Assembly: GCF_013297935.1 (NCBI RefSeq)
Contig: NZ_JAAFIX010000005.1
Coordinates: 1-64,000, forward strand
Length of the DNA stretch: 64,000 nt
Direction: 5' to 3'
Origin: Rhodoferax sp.
GTDB taxonomy: Bacteria; Pseudomonadota; Gammaproteobacteria; Burkholderiales; Burkholderiaceae_C
A program made the position numbers and the translations under genes. This document shows, piece after piece, positions 1 through 10,008 of this stretch (the first letter of the stretch is position 1; every line of letters begins with the position of its first letter). The notes beneath the pieces are model-generated. The model saw only the letters and a program-made list of their open reading frames with translations. It was not told where the DNA came from and ran no database searches.

Positions 1-61
1 TCGTGAGCGGATGTATCCTACCAAGCGAGCATGTAACAGTTGCGGATCAGGAGCTGAGAAA

Positions 62-1045
62 GTGGGAACGTTGCTTACAGGTGTTTGGCGCATTTCGGTC
101 CTTAGCGTCTATGCGCTGATATTTTTTCCATTGCTGGGATGCAGTAGCTCGGACCCTGATTCAGTGCCCAAGACCATCGAGGTCAGCATCAGTTCAGATG
201 GGAAACGAATTGCTGTACTGAACAACGCTGGCGAGAAACAGTCTCGTGTTCAGATCATGTATCTGGATCGCTCGGACAAGTGGTTTGATCTTCCGACTCC
301 ACCGAGAACGACGAGCATTCGGTTCGGATTGCTGGCGCACCAGTTATTGCTCACCCATTTGGACCAGGAGGCTTATTTTTCCGAACTGTCAACCATCGAT
401 CTAGGTGTGATAAGCGCAGGCCCGATCCCCAGAAAGATCCTGTTTAAAGGGGATGTACTCGCCTATCCGATCGAGGTCGAAGAAGGACGGATCTTGGTTC
501 GGCATTGCAAATTCACGCTCGTAGTTTGCCCCTGGAACCTGATTCGCGACGGCAAATTGGAGCGCGAAGTTGTATCCAGCGATCGGGTGCAGTACAGCCT
601 GCAGTACGGGCAACCTGTGGTGGTTCGTGGAAAGGGTTTCTATTGGCTGACTTACAAACAAGAAAACACCCCAGAATTCGGGCCAGACGTTCTGGCCTTC
701 TCTTTCGATGAAGGTGGTGTATTTCAACCAAAGGTTCCAGCGATAGATCATCGCTTGGATAGTGTTGCGTGTGACTACAGCGGGGCGCGATGTCTGCATG
801 CCTTCACAGAAGAAACTTCGCCAGTCTTGTTCCTGTACAACACCAAAGTATTGTTTAAGCGCGAAATCTGCAGCATCGATGGTGTTGCGGGTTGGAGTGA
901 TGGGGCCAGTCTGTCGCCGGATGGGCGCTTTGGCGTGAAGTCTCTCGCAGCTGGATTTGATAAGCCACGGCATGTGGTTTACTTCGAATTTGATCCGGCG
1001 AAATGTGAACCATCAGTGGTCAAACACATCCCACTTTCCAGGTGA
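62..1045 (+). CDS. Predicted lipoprotein, possible beta-propeller, function unknown
   Basis: Unrecognised protein. From the GTG at 62 (327 aa) it begins with a short basic segment, a hydrophobic stretch and a lipobox PLLGC with the acceptor Cys at residue 27, so it is predicted to be lipidated and sit in the periplasm or outer membrane. GTG 62 is preferred over ATG 11 because an AGGAG-like site lies just upstream and the signal peptide then starts correctly. Motifs such as SSDGKRIAV near the N-terminus and SPDGRFGV near the C-terminus resemble WD40/TolB-type propeller blades; that is inference. It is followed after about 60 bases by an unrelated membrane protein gene. Confidence 0.55.
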   Translation: MGTLLTGVWRISVLSVYALIFFPLLGCSSSDPDSVPKTIEVSISSDGKRIAVLNNAGEKQSRVQIMYLDRSDKWFDLPTPPRTTSIRFGLLAHQLLLTHLDQEAYFSELSTIDLGVISAGPIPRKILFKGDVLAYPIEVEEGRILVRHCKFTLVVCPWNLIRDGKLEREVVSSDRVQYSLQYGQPVVVRGKGFYWLTYKQENTPEFGPDVLAFSFDEGGVFQPKVPAIDHRLDSVACDYSGARCLHAFTEETSPVLFLYNTKVLFKREICSIDGVAGWSDGASLSPDGRFGVKSLAAGFDKPRHVVYFEFDPAKCEPSVVKHIPLSR

Positions 1046-1107
1046 TGGACACCTAAAATAAAATGGTTGGTGGTCCTAGAATCTCCGATCAAACAGAGGT
1101 ATTTTTT

Positions 1108-1557
1108 ATGGTTTTTCCCATGGATCCCGATACGGTGTCCCACGGTATTCAACTAGCCGTGGCGCCGGTGTTTTTGCTGACCGCCGTGTCCGGCATGATC
1201 GGGGCCGTAGCGCAGCGCTTGGCGCGCATCATCGACCGCGCACGCAATGTGGAAACCCGTATCAAGCAGTGCACCCACCCCGCTGAAGATGCCGATGGCT
1301 ATGCAGAGTTGGCCGAACTGCGCACCCGCGGTTTGTTGGCCAATACCAGCATTGCGCTGCTCACCTCGTGCGCATTTTTGATCGGCCTCACTATCGTGGT
1401 GTTGTTCCTTGGCGAGACGATCGACTTCCCCGGCCTGCGCATTTCCATCTTCAGTTTTCTGGGCGGGGTGGTGTGCTTTTTGAGTGCGCTGATCTGCTTC
1501 ATGGTCGAGACCTTCATCGCCGCCCGCCTGCTCAACTTCGGACGCAAAAAACACTGA
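1108..1557 (+). CDS. DUF2721 family membrane protein
   Basis: Small inner-membrane protein of 149 aa with no known reaction. It carries the DUF2721 hallmark: an N-terminal hydrophobic helix (IQLAVAPVFLL) followed by a basic amphipathic segment RLARIIDRARNVE, a soluble stretch, and two further hydrophobic helices near residues 80-100 and 108-132. ATG 1108 is chosen over ATG 1063 because an AGAGG site lies about 9 bases upstream and family members begin close to the first helix. It stands alone between the lipoprotein gene and the convergent molybdopterin oxidoreductase gene. Confidence 0.8.
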   Translation: MVFPMDPDTVSHGIQLAVAPVFLLTAVSGMIGAVAQRLARIIDRARNVETRIKQCTHPAEDADGYAELAELRTRGLLANTSIALLTSCAFLIGLTIVVLFLGETIDFPGLRISIFSFLGGVVCFLSALICFMVETFIAARLLNFGRKKH

Positions 1558-1569
1558 CCCTGCGCTTCT

Positions 1570-3660
1570 TCAAGACTTCTTCACGTCAACCGCGCAGTCG
1601 TAAAACGTAGGGGCCCGGCCCATGTCGGTCAGGCGCTGGCTGGTCAGCTCGTTCACATTGGTGCCATCGCGGCCCAGCTTGCGCCACCAGATGCCCAAGC
1701 CGTTGACCACACCCGGGCGTGCGCGGGCGGACACACGGGCTACACAACGGTGGGTGCCACGGGCATTGAACACCGTCACCTCATCCCCATCCGCAATGCC
1801 GCGCTGGGCCGCATCGGCCTCATGCAGTTCCACCAGCGGCTCGCCTTCGATGTCGCGCAGGCTTTTCACATTCACGAAGGTCGAGTTCAGGAAGTTGCGC
1901 GCCGGTGGCGAAATCATGGCCAGCGGGTAGGCGGGGTCCGCGCCGGCGAGTTCGTAGTTGGGCACATGGTCGGGCAGGCCATCGTCGCCACGGGCGGCTA
2001 AGCGTGCGCTGTAAAACTCGCACTTGCCGCTCGGGGTGGGGAAGCCGCCCTCGGCAAACGGGGCATCGGGCACCGGCAAGGGGGCGTAGCCCTGGCTGAG
2101 CAACAAGCCAAAGTCCACCTTGTCGCCAAACGCCGTGCGGCACAGGCTTTCGTCAGACTCGTAGAACAGCGCGTCTGTGTAGTCCATGCGCTGCGCCAGC
2201 TCACGGAAAAACTGGGTGTTGGTGCGCGCCTCGCCCAGCGGGGCGATGGCAGGGCGGTTGAGCAGGATGTCGGTGTGGCCGTAGCTGCTGTGCACGTCCC
2301 AGTGCTCCAGTTGCGTGGTGGCGGGCAACACATAGTCGGCATAGTCGGCGGTGTCGGTCTTGAAGTGCTCCAGCACTACCGTAAACAGGTCTTCACGGGC
2401 AAAGCCCTGCACGACCTTGCCAGAGTCGGGGGCCACCGCCACGGGGTTGCTGTTGTAGACGATGAGCGCCTCAATCGCCGGGCCGAACTCGGGGCTGGCA
2501 GGGCGCAGCAAATCGTCGCCAATGGTGCTCATGTTGATGGTGCGCGGGGTGCGGCCCGCCAGCAACTCGGGGCGCTCCAGCGCTGCAGTTTGTGTGGGCA
2601 CATAACCCGAGCTGGACAGCAACACGCCACCGGCCCGGTGCCGCCAGGCGCCCACCAGTGCGGGCAGGCAGGCGATGGCGCGCACCGCGTTGCCGCCGCC
2701 CCGCACCCGCTGCAGCCCGTAGTTCATGCGAATGGCCACCGGCTCGCCAGCGCGTGCTGCCTGGCCGTATTCGCGGGCCAGTTCGCGCACCTCGTCCGCG
2801 GTGATGCCACACACCTCTGCGGTGCGCTCGGGCGTCCAGAGCAGGGCGCGTTCGCGCAGGCCTTCCCAGCCCAAGGTGTGGCGGGCAATGTAATCGTGGT
2901 CCAGCCAGTCGTGGGTGATCAGCTCGTGCATCAGGCCCAGCGCCAGCGCGGCATCGGTGCCGGGGAGCAGGGCAATGTGCTGGTGGCATTTGTCGGCGGT
3001 TTCCGATTTGCGTGGGTCGATGCAGACGATGCGCGCGCCGTTGCGCTTGGCTGTTTGCACATGGCGCCAGAAGTGCACGCTACTGGCGATGGCATTGCTA
3101 CCCCAGATCAGAATGAGTTTGGACTCTGCAAAATGCTCCACCCGCATGCCGACCTTGTTGCCCAGGGTGAGGGTGAGCGCTTCGGCCCCGGCCGAGGCGC
3201 AAATGGTGCGGTCCAGACGGGCGGCGCCCAGTTGGTTGAAAAAGCGTGCGGCCAGGCCCTCGCCTTGCACCCGGCCCATGGTGCCGGCGTAGCTGTAGGG
3301 CTGGATGGCCTGCGGGTCGCGGGCGGCAATGGCAGTGAGGCGCTGGGCAATGTCGTCCAAAGCCGCGTCCCAGCTCACGGGCTCAAACTGCCCCGACCCT
3401 TTAGGTCCCACACGTTTGAGCGGGTGCAGCAGGCGCTCGGGGTGGTAGGTGCGCTCGGTGTAGCGCGAGACCTTGGTGCAAAGAGCGCCACCGGTCGCCG
3501 GGTGGTCCGGGTTGCCCTGGACCTTGATGGCCACTCCGTCTTGCACGGTCACCAGCATGGAACAAGTATCGGGGCAGTCGTGGGGGCAGGCGCCGGTGAC
3601 CCGGGTCATGGCGGGCGCGTCGGGGGCGGTGTGGGAGGTGGCGGGAGTGTCTGAGTGCAT
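1570..3660 (-). CDS. Molybdopterin-dependent oxidoreductase (BisC/FdhA-like)
   Basis: A 696-aa catalytic subunit of the DMSO reductase/formate dehydrogenase superfamily, binding bis-MGD molybdenum cofactor and one [4Fe-4S] cluster. The cluster ligands are visible at C25, C29, C33 and C61 (CPHDCPDTC, then ALCTK). Mid-protein motifs (WGSNAIASS, IDPRKSETA) fit the MGD-binding domains, and the C-terminal part carries a molydopterin-dinucleotide-binding domain (PPARNFLNSTF, FNARGTHRC). The ATG at 3660 is preferred to the open frame extending to 3801, since the cluster motif normally sits near the N-terminus. No Tat signal and no electron-transfer or membrane subunit is adjacent, so it is probably cytoplasmic. 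Substrate unknown. Confidence 0.85.
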   Translation of the reverse strand: MHSDTPATSHTAPDAPAMTRVTGACPHDCPDTCSMLVTVQDGVAIKVQGNPDHPATGGALCTKVSRYTERTYHPERLLHPLKRVGPKGSGQFEPVSWDAALDDIAQRLTAIAARDPQAIQPYSYAGTMGRVQGEGLAARFFNQLGAARLDRTICASAGAEALTLTLGNKVGMRVEHFAESKLILIWGSNAIASSVHFWRHVQTAKRNGARIVCIDPRKSETADKCHQHIALLPGTDAALALGLMHELITHDWLDHDYIARHTLGWEGLRERALLWTPERTAEVCGITADEVRELAREYGQAARAGEPVAIRMNYGLQRVRGGGNAVRAIACLPALVGAWRHRAGGVLLSSSGYVPTQTAALERPELLAGRTPRTINMSTIGDDLLRPASPEFGPAIEALIVYNSNPVAVAPDSGKVVQGFAREDLFTVVLEHFKTDTADYADYVLPATTQLEHWDVHSSYGHTDILLNRPAIAPLGEARTNTQFFRELAQRMDYTDALFYESDESLCRTAFGDKVDFGLLLSQGYAPLPVPDAPFAEGGFPTPSGKCEFYSARLAARGDDGLPDHVPNYELAGADPAYPLAMISPPARNFLNSTFVNVKSLRDIEGEPLVELHEADAAQRGIADGDEVTVFNARGTHRCVARVSARARPGVVNGLGIWWRKLGRDGTNVNELTSQRLTDMGRAPTFYDCAVDVKKS

Positions 3661-3739
3661 GGTGCGGACTTTACCGAATTGCGTATGCTCTTGCGATGAC
3701 AGGAAGCGGACATTTCTTTCCCTGCAGAGGACACTTGCT

Positions 3740-4933
3740 ATGAAACTGATAGAGCCCATCGTGGCGAACACCCCCGAAATTGCGGCCCTGCGCAAAGACA
3801 TTCATGCCCACCCGGAGCTGTGTTTCCAGGAGGTGCGCACTGCGGATGTGGTGGCCGCCAAGCTAACGGAGTGGGGCATTCCCGTCCACCGCGGCATGGG
3901 CACCACCGGGGTGGTGGGCATTGTGAAGGCCGGCACCTCCAGCCGCGCCCTGGCTCTCCGCGCCGATATGGACGCCCTGCCCATGCAGGAGTTCAATACC
4001 TTCGCCCACGCTAGCCAACACGCCGGCAAGATGCACGCCTGCGGGCACGACGGTCACACCGCCATGCTGCTGGCCGCCGCCCAGCACTTTGCCCGACATC
4101 GCAACTTTGATGGCACCGTGTACCTGGTGTTCCAGCCCGCCGAAGAGGGCGGGGGGGGCGCGCGGGAGATGATCAAAGACGGTCTGTTTGAGCAGTTCCC
4201 GGTGGAAGCCGTGTTCGGCATGCATAACTGGCCGGGCATGGCAGCAGGCACCTTCGCCGCCAGCGCAGGCCCGGTGATGGCCTCCAGCAACGAGTTCAAA
4301 ATCACCATCCGCGGCAAGGGCGGCCATGCGGCCATTCCCCACAACGCCATTGACCCCGTGGTGGTGGCTTGCCAGCTGGTGCAGGGTTTCCAGACCATCA
4401 TCAGCCGCAATGTGAAGCCTATTGATGCGGGCGTGATCTCGGTCACCATGATCAACGCCGGCGAGGCCACCAACGTGATTCCTGACCGCTGCGAGTTGCA
4501 GGGTACGGTGCGTACGTTCTCCATCGAAGTGCTGGACCTGATTGAGCGCCGCATGCGCGAGATGAGCGAGAGCCTATGCGCCGCGTTCAACACCCGCGTG
4601 GAATTTGAGTTTGTGCGCAATTACCCGCCCACCATCAACTCCGCCCGCGAAGCTGCGTTTGCTCGCCAAGTCATGGAAAGCATCGTAGGCGCCGATAAGG
4701 TGTACACCCAGGAGCCCACCATGGGCGCGGAAGATTTTTCGTTCATGCTGCAGGCCAAGCCGGGCTGCTACGCCTTTATCGGCAACGGCGATGGCGACCA
4801 CCGCACCATGGGCCATGGAGCCGGGCCTTGCACCTTGCACAACCCGAGCTACGATTTCAATGACGAATTGCTGCCCCTAGGGGCAACCTTTTGGGTGCGT
4901 TTGGCGGAAGAGTGGCTAGCGTCTGACATCTGA
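3740..4933 (+). CDS. M20 family amidohydrolase (hippurate hydrolase-like)
   Basis: Zinc or manganese amidohydrolase of peptidase family M20D, cleaving N-acyl amino acids such as hippurate or N-acetyl amino acids in the cytoplasm. The 397-aa protein shows the metal-binding set: HPEL near residue 23, ACGHDGHTAM with C101 and H103, and the catalytic PAEEGGGG with E135/E136. The dimerisation domain follows (KGGHAAIPH). Start ATG 3740 has a GCAGAGG ribosome site at 3724-3730. It is divergent from the molybdopterin oxidoreductase and 39 bases ahead of an unknown gene. The acyl substrate cannot be fixed from sequence. Confidence 0.9.
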   Translation: MKLIEPIVANTPEIAALRKDIHAHPELCFQEVRTADVVAAKLTEWGIPVHRGMGTTGVVGIVKAGTSSRALALRADMDALPMQEFNTFAHASQHAGKMHACGHDGHTAMLLAAAQHFARHRNFDGTVYLVFQPAEEGGGGAREMIKDGLFEQFPVEAVFGMHNWPGMAAGTFAASAGPVMASSNEFKITIRGKGGHAAIPHNAIDPVVVACQLVQGFQTIISRNVKPIDAGVISVTMINAGEATNVIPDRCELQGTVRTFSIEVLDLIERRMREMSESLCAAFNTRVEFEFVRNYPPTINSAREAAFARQVMESIVGADKVYTQEPTMGAEDFSFMLQAKPGCYAFIGNGDGDHRTMGHGAGPCTLHNPSYDFNDELLPLGATFWVRLAEEWLASDI

Positions 4934-4972
4934 AGTCACTATCATGAAATGTCAGTGATAACAGGGGACGCT

Positions 4973-5581
4973 ATGACCGGTTCGAGCGATGGCAATCCGC
5001 GGGAACGCGCTGTGAGTCTTCAAGCGGCTGTCCGCCGGCAGACACGGCCGGGCGAGTACCGGTACACCTTTGTGCACGACGAGTTGGAGATTGACGATCC
5101 CTCGCTCGATACGAATGGACGTTTTTTCGTGTCGCCACGGGACTACGGCTTTGTGATTCGTGGCTTCGAGGAGGGCCGCACCGCCTGGGCCCGCGACTTC
5201 TCCAACGGGACCATGCTGGTGGTGAACGCCGAAGCCCGATCCCACGTGCTGTCACCCAAAATGGCGGCGCGGGTGCTGTTTATTGCGCCGGACGGTGCTT
5301 TGCTCCAAGACACAGGGGGTGCGGGGCGTCCTGCGCAGCCGGTTCCCGAGCTGGCGACCATCCGGCTTACCTTGACGGCAACGGTTGACCTCAATGGCTT
5401 GTCGCAAGAAGCAGCACGCGCCGAGCTGATCCGCCTGGTAGATCGCGCCGTGCTGGCCGCCCAAGCTTCGCAGGGGGACGGTGTGCGGGTGTTGGAGCAT
5501 GCGTTTGACTCGGCGTCGGTGGTGTCGTCCGATACGCCGGGCTCCTCAGATACCAACTTTTCTCAGCTGCTGGACATGTAG
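4973..5581 (+). CDS. Hypothetical protein
   Basis: Unrecognised 202-aa soluble protein with no signal peptide or membrane segment. ATG 4973 is chosen because AGGGGA lies directly upstream; ATG 4949 is also in frame. The N-terminal half is mixed alpha/beta with aromatic stretches (DTNGRFFVSPRDYGFVIRGF); the C-terminal half has an alanine-rich helix (LSQEAARAELIRLVDRAVLAAQ) and a serine/aspartate-rich tail. It lies 39 bases downstream of the amidohydrolase and may be co-transcribed with it, and is convergent with coaX. Confidence 0.6.
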   Translation: MTGSSDGNPRERAVSLQAAVRRQTRPGEYRYTFVHDELEIDDPSLDTNGRFFVSPRDYGFVIRGFEEGRTAWARDFSNGTMLVVNAEARSHVLSPKMAARVLFIAPDGALLQDTGGAGRPAQPVPELATIRLTLTATVDLNGLSQEAARAELIRLVDRAVLAAQASQGDGVRVLEHAFDSASVVSSDTPGSSDTNFSQLLDM

Positions 5582-5604
5582 CCGCAGCGGGCTGCGGGGC
5601 CTTG

Positions 5605-6384
5605 TCAGGCAGCCTGTGGGGCCGGAAAGCGGACTTTCGCCATCTGCAACAGGCCGTCAAAGATCAGGTTGTCCACCAGTTCGAAAGGCCGTGTCATGCT
5701 GGGCGCCATTTTCCAACCGGCTCCGCCCGTCATGATGCAGGCGGGCTCTGCGCCGCAGTGCGCTTTGACGTGTTGCACCATGCGCTCGACAGCACCTGCA
5801 ATCGCAAAAGTGCCGCCACTGGTGAGTGCATCGCTGGTGTTGGTGGGGAACTCGCGCACATCGCCGGTGGGCACATGCAAGCCCGCTGTGCCGGACTCCA
5901 GCGCGCGGAGCATGATGCCGTGGCCGGGCAAAATCAAGCCACCCAAAAACTTGCCCTGGGCATCGACCGCCTCCACCGTCACGGCGGTCCCCACCATCAC
6001 CAACACCATGGGCCGTGCCGGGCCCTGACTCAGCATGTGGTGATAGGCACCGATCATGGCCACCCAGCGGTCCGCGCCGAGCCGGGTGGGGTGGTCGTAG
6101 CCATTGCGCAGGCCGGCTTCGCCCTCGCTGGAGACGACCCACTGGGGCACGACATCCCACAAATCCATTTGCTCTTGCACCCGGCGCTTGACGGCGTCGC
6201 CCGCCACCACGCAGCCCAGCACCTGGTCTGGTGGCGTTAGCGCGCTCCAGGCGCCATCTGCGAGCTTGTCGATGTTTTCCAAAAATTCAGCCCCCTGCGC
6301 CAGAAGGGCAGCGCCCGGCCGGGGGGAAGCGTAGTGGGCCCACTTGAGGCGTGTGTTGCCGATGTCCAGCGCGAGAAATGTCAT
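5605..6384 (-). CDS. coaX: Type III pantothenate kinase
   Basis: Catalyses ATP-dependent phosphorylation of pantothenate, the first step of coenzyme A synthesis, in the cytoplasm. The 259-aa sequence begins with the ASKHA phosphate-1 motif [10 protein letters not shown], has the pantothenate-site segment [13 protein letters not shown] and the phosphate-2/adenosine motifs [10 protein letters not shown] and GGLILPG, all in the expected CoaX order. Length is normal. It is transcribed away from icmF, whose CoA-thioester substrates depend on CoA supply; whether that adjacency means anything is open. Confidence 0.95.
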   Translation of the reverse strand: MTFLALDIGNTRLKWAHYASPRPGAALLAQGAEFLENIDKLADGAWSALTPPDQVLGCVVAGDAVKRRVQEQMDLWDVVPQWVVSSEGEAGLRNGYDHPTRLGADRWVAMIGAYHHMLSQGPARPMVLVMVGTAVTVEAVDAQGKFLGGLILPGHGIMLRALESGTAGLHVPTGDVREFPTNTSDALTSGGTFAIAGAVERMVQHVKAHCGAEPACIMTGGAGWKMAPSMTRPFELVDNLIFDGLLQMAKVRFPAPQAA

Positions 6385-6517
6385 GGTGCCGCAAGCAGTG
6401 TCTTGATAGAGCGCACTCTACCGGATTCGGCGGCCTGTCCCGCGTACGGCGCAGGTTGTGCCTAGGTACTTACCCCCATGAGCGGTGTAAGCCGCTGTCA
6501 GGGTGATTGGTTTACAG

Positions 6518-6539
6518 TTGACGTTTACGTAAACGTCAA
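6518..6539. promoter_or_regulatory. Perfect 22-bp palindrome upstream of icmF
   Basis: Two 11-base arms, TTGACGTTTAC and GTAAACGTCAA, meet without a spacer, ending 38 bases before the icmF start codon. The core GTTTACGTAAAC resembles, from memory, operators of MerR-type LiuR regulators of branched-chain amino acid and acyl-CoA catabolism. Location and symmetry support an operator for icmF; the regulator is not encoded in this window. Confidence 0.6.
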
Positions 6540-6577
6540 TCGTGCTGCATTGCGCAGCCACTGCTTGTGAGTGCCTT

Positions 6578-9500
6578 ATGACCGACCTGTCTGCTGACTT
6601 CAAAGCCCTGGCCAACTACCGCCCCACGCACAAAGTGCGCTTCGTCACCGCGGCGAGCCTGTTTGACGGGCACGATGCGGCCATCAACATCATGCGGCGC
6701 ATCCTGCAGGGCATGGGTGCCGAGGTCATTCACCTGGGCCACAACCGCAGTGTGGACGAGGTGGTGACGGCCGCCTTGCAGGAAGATGTGCAGGGCATTG
6801 CCATCAGCTCTTACCAGGGCGGGCATGTGGAGTACTTCAAGTACATGGTGGACCTGCTCAAGGCGCGGGGTGGGGCACATATTCAAGTCTTTGGCGGCGG
6901 TGGCGGGGTGATCGTGCCGCCCGAAATCCGCGAACTGCATGCCTACGGCGTTACCCGTATCTACAGCCCCGAAGACGGGCAGCGCATGGGGCTGCAGGGC
7001 ATGATCGGCGAGATGGTGATGCGCTGCGACCAAGACATCACCGCGCTGGCCCCGACAGACCTCAACGCGATTCAAGGCCACACCGAGGCCAGTTGGCGCG
7101 CTCTCGCCCAGTTGCTGACCGCCATTGAGGCTTCTAAGCTAAATCCGGCCCTAGCCCAAGAGATACGTGCGCAAGCAGCTACTAAAAAGATAGCGACTAT
7201 CGGCATCACCGGCACCGGTGGTGCGGGCAAGTCCAGCCTGACGGATGAGCTGATCCGCCGCTTGCGGCTGGACCAGAACGACGCCTTGCGCGTCGCGGTC
7301 ATCTCCATTGACCCCAGTCGCCGTAAGAGCGGGGGGGCGCTGCTGGGCGACCGTATCCGCATGAATGCCATCTCTCCATGGCAACAAGGTTCTCGCGTGT
7401 TCATGCGCTCGCTGGCTACCCGGGACTTCGGTTCCGAAATCAGCGCCGCGCTGCCGGACGTGATTGCTGCCTGCAAGGTGGCGGGCTTTGATTTGGTGGT
7501 GGTGGAGACCTCGGGCATCGGCCAGGGCGATGCGGCGATTGCACCGCTGGTCGACGTGCCGGTGTATGTAATGACGCCCGAGTTCGGCGCCGCCAGCCAG
7601 CTCGAGAAAATCGACATGCTGGACTTTGCCGAGTTCGTGGCCATCAACAAGTTCGACCGCAAAGGTGCCAGCGACGCGCTGCGTGATGTGGCCAAACAGG
7701 TACAGCGCAACAAAGAAGCCTGGACCACGCCTACTGAGCAGATGCCGGTGTTCGGCACCATGGCCGCGCGCTTCAATGACGATGGCGTTACCGCGCTGTA
7801 CCAGGCCATGCTGCCGCGCCTCAAGGCGCTAGGCGTACCTTTGCAGGAAGGTAGCTTGCCGCGCGTGAGCGTGCGCCACAGCTCTAACCAGACGCCGGTG
7901 GTGCCCGCAGCGCGCACCCGCTACCTGGCCGAAATCAGCGACACCGTGCGCGGCTACAAAAAGCGCGCCCAAGCGCAGGCCCGCCTGGCGCGCGAAATCC
8001 AGCAACTGCGGGAGTCCGGCCGCATGTTGCAAGAGGCTAACCCCGACAAGGTCAACGCCGTCACCGCAGTCCGGGAGTTGGCGGTAGAGCGCGAAGAGCG
8101 CATGGGCGCCGCCGAGCGCAAGCTGCTGACCCAGTGGCCCGAAATGCAAAAGGCCTACGCCGGCGACGAGTACGTGGTGAAGATTCGTGACAAGGAAATC
8201 CGCACCGCACTCACCACCAAGAGCTTGAGCGGCACCACCATCCGCAAAGTGGCTTTGCCGCAGTACGAAGACCACGGCGAGATTCTCAAGTGGCTGATGC
8301 TCGACAACGTGCCCGGAAGCTACCCCTACACCGCAGGTACCTTTGCTTTCAAGCGCGAGGGCGAGGACCCGACCCGCATGTTCGCGGGCGAGGGCGATGC
8401 CTTCCGCACCAACACCCGCTTCAAGCTGCTCAGCAGCGGCATGGCGGCCAAGCGCCTGAGTACCGCGTTTGACTCTGTCACGCTCTACGGCAACGACCCT
8501 GACCCGCGCCCCGATATTTACGGCAAGGTGGGCAACAGCGGCGTGAGTATTGCTACGTTGGACGACATGAAGGTGCTCTACGACGGGTTTGATTTGTGCA
8601 ATCCGTCCACCAGTGTGTCCATGACCATCAACGGCCCGGCACCGTCCATATTGGCCATGTTTATGAACACAGCCATCGACCAGAACATCGACAAATTCAA
8701 AACCGACAACGGCCGCGAGCCCACCGATACCGAAGTCGCCAAGATCAAGGAGTGGGTGCTGGCCAATGTGCGCGGCACCGTGCAGGCCGACATCCTGAAA
8801 GAAGACCAGGGTCAGAACACCTGCATCTTCAGCACCGAGTTTTCACTCAAGGTCATGGGCGATATTGCCAGCTACTTTGTGCACCACAACGTGCGCAACT
8901 TCTACAGCGTGTCCATCAGCGGCTACCACATTGCCGAGGCCGGTGCCAACCCCATCAGCCAGCTGGCGTTCACGCTGTCCAACGGCTTTACGTTTGTCGA
9001 AGCCTATCTGGCGCGCGGCATGCACGTTGACGACTTTGCGCCCAACCTGAGCTTTTTCTTCAGCAATGGCATGGACCCGGAATACACGGTGATGGGCCGC
9101 GTGGCGCGCCGCATCTGGGCTGTGGCCATGAAAGAGAAATACGGCGCCAACGAGCGCAGCCAAAAGCTGAAGTACCACATCCAAACCAGCGGCCGCAGCC
9201 TGCACGCCCAAGAGATTCAGTTCAACGACATCCGCACCACGCTGCAGGCGCTCATCGCCATTTACGACAACTGCAACAGCCTGCACACCAACGCGTTTGA
9301 CGAGGCCATTACCACGCCCACTGAAGATTCGGTGCGCCGCGCTATGGCCATCCAACTCATCATTAACCGCGAGTGGGGCCTGGCCAAGAACGAGAACCCT
9401 TCGCAGGGCGCCTTCATCATCGAAGAGCTCACCGAGCTGGTGGAAGAGGCGGTTCTCAAAGAGTTTGAGAGCATTGCCGAGCGCGGCGGCGTGCTGGGCG

Positions 9501-9871
9501 CCATGGAAACCGGCTACCAGCGCGGCAAGATTCAGGACGAGTCCATGCACTACGAAATGCTCAAGCACACCGGCGAGCTGCCCATCATCGGGGTGAACAC
9601 CTTCCGTAACCCGCATGGCGACGCCGTGATGGACAAGCTGGAGCTGGCCCGAAGCACCGACGATGAAAAGCAAAACCAGCTCAAACGCCTGGCCGACTTC
9701 CACACCTTGCACGCAACTCAGTCGCCCGCCATGCTCAAGAAACTGCAGCAGGCCGTGATCGACAACGCCAATGTGTTTGACGTGCTGATGGACGCGGTCC
9801 GCGTGTGTTCGCTGGGCCAGATCACCAGTGCGCTGTTTGAGGTGGGCGGGCAGTACCGGCGCAATATGTAG
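6578..9871 (+). CDS. icmF: Fused isobutyryl-CoA mutase/G-protein chaperone (IcmF)
   Basis: Adenosylcobalamin-dependent mutase interconverting isobutyryl-CoA and n-butyryl-CoA, fused to its own MeaB-type GTPase chaperone. Order in the 1097-aa protein: B12-binding domain (about residues 15-150, with DGHDAAI near residue 30 supplying the cobalt-ligand His), a linker, the G-domain with P-loop GTGGAGKS starting at residue 212, a helical linker, then the large TIM-barrel mutase domain (about 550-1097). ATG 6578 is preferred to GTG 6542 because the family motif starts soon after. Residues 188-206 of the first linker are encoded by a copy of the dispersed intergenic repeat. Pivalyl-CoA mutase activity is also known for this family. 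Confidence 0.95.
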   Translation: MTDLSADFKALANYRPTHKVRFVTAASLFDGHDAAINIMRRILQGMGAEVIHLGHNRSVDEVVTAALQEDVQGIAISSYQGGHVEYFKYMVDLLKARGGAHIQVFGGGGGVIVPPEIRELHAYGVTRIYSPEDGQRMGLQGMIGEMVMRCDQDITALAPTDLNAIQGHTEASWRALAQLLTAIEASKLNPALAQEIRAQAATKKIATIGITGTGGAGKSSLTDELIRRLRLDQNDALRVAVISIDPSRRKSGGALLGDRIRMNAISPWQQGSRVFMRSLATRDFGSEISAALPDVIAACKVAGFDLVVVETSGIGQGDAAIAPLVDVPVYVMTPEFGAASQLEKIDMLDFAEFVAINKFDRKGASDALRDVAKQVQRNKEAWTTPTEQMPVFGTMAARFNDDGVTALYQAMLPRLKALGVPLQEGSLPRVSVRHSSNQTPVVPAARTRYLAEISDTVRGYKKRAQAQARLAREIQQLRESGRMLQEANPDKVNAVTAVRELAVEREERMGAAERKLLTQWPEMQKAYAGDEYVVKIRDKEIRTALTTKSLSGTTIRKVALPQYEDHGEILKWLMLDNVPGSYPYTAGTFAFKREGEDPTRMFAGEGDAFRTNTRFKLLSSGMAAKRLSTAFDSVTLYGNDPDPRPDIYGKVGNSGVSIATLDDMKVLYDGFDLCNPSTSVSMTINGPAPSILAMFMNTAIDQNIDKFKTDNGREPTDTEVAKIKEWVLANVRGTVQADILKEDQGQNTCIFSTEFSLKVMGDIASYFVHHNVRNFYSVSISGYHIAEAGANPISQLAFTLSNGFTFVEAYLARGMHVDDFAPNLSFFFSNGMDPEYTVMGRVARRIWAVAMKEKYGANERSQKLKYHIQTSGRSLHAQEIQFNDIRTTLQALIAIYDNCNSLHTNAFDEAITTPTEDSVRRAMAIQLIINREWGLAKNENPSQGAFIIEELTELVEEAVLKEFESIAERGGVLGAMETGYQRGKIQDESMHYEMLKHTGELPIIGVNTFRNPHGDAVMDKLELARSTDDEKQNQLKRLADFHTLHATQSPAMLKKLQQAVIDNANVFDVLMDAVRVCSLGQITSALFEVGGQYRRNM
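7138..7194 (-). repeat. Dispersed ~57-bp repeat, copy inside icmF
   Basis: Read on the minus strand, this matches the intergenic repeat family: a GCTAT..TTTTTA..TAGCT hairpin end, then CTTGCGCA, then GGGCTAG. My ungapped comparison with the copy at 13195 gives about 40 of 57 identical bases. On the plus strand it stays in frame within icmF and encodes linker residues 188-206. Confidence 0.75.
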
Positions 9872-10008
9872 CTGCGTCGGACGATGGCAAAAAGCTCAGC
9901 CCACACCGGATGCACCTGCATGGGGCGCTTATGGTGCGTTTATTGCTAGTGACTGTGCAAGCCGTTGGAACCCGCTTGGGCGGGTGGCTCTGGAGATCGG
10001 GCCTGCAC

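Noticed and set aside
2275-3654. 459-residue open frame on the plus strand
   Set aside because: Antisense to the molybdopterin oxidoreductase; composition is the His/Gly/Val-rich pattern typical of shadow frames in high-GC DNA and has no domain.
6407-6420. Inverted repeat TAGAG-CGCA-CTCTA upstream of coaX
   Set aside because: Too short and without a T-tract or known operator similarity to be called a feature.
6385-6577. Possible cobalamin riboswitch upstream of the B12-dependent icmF
   Set aside because: The region is under 200 bases and I see no B12-box-like sequence; the 22-bp palindrome and two short inverted repeats do not fit that fold.
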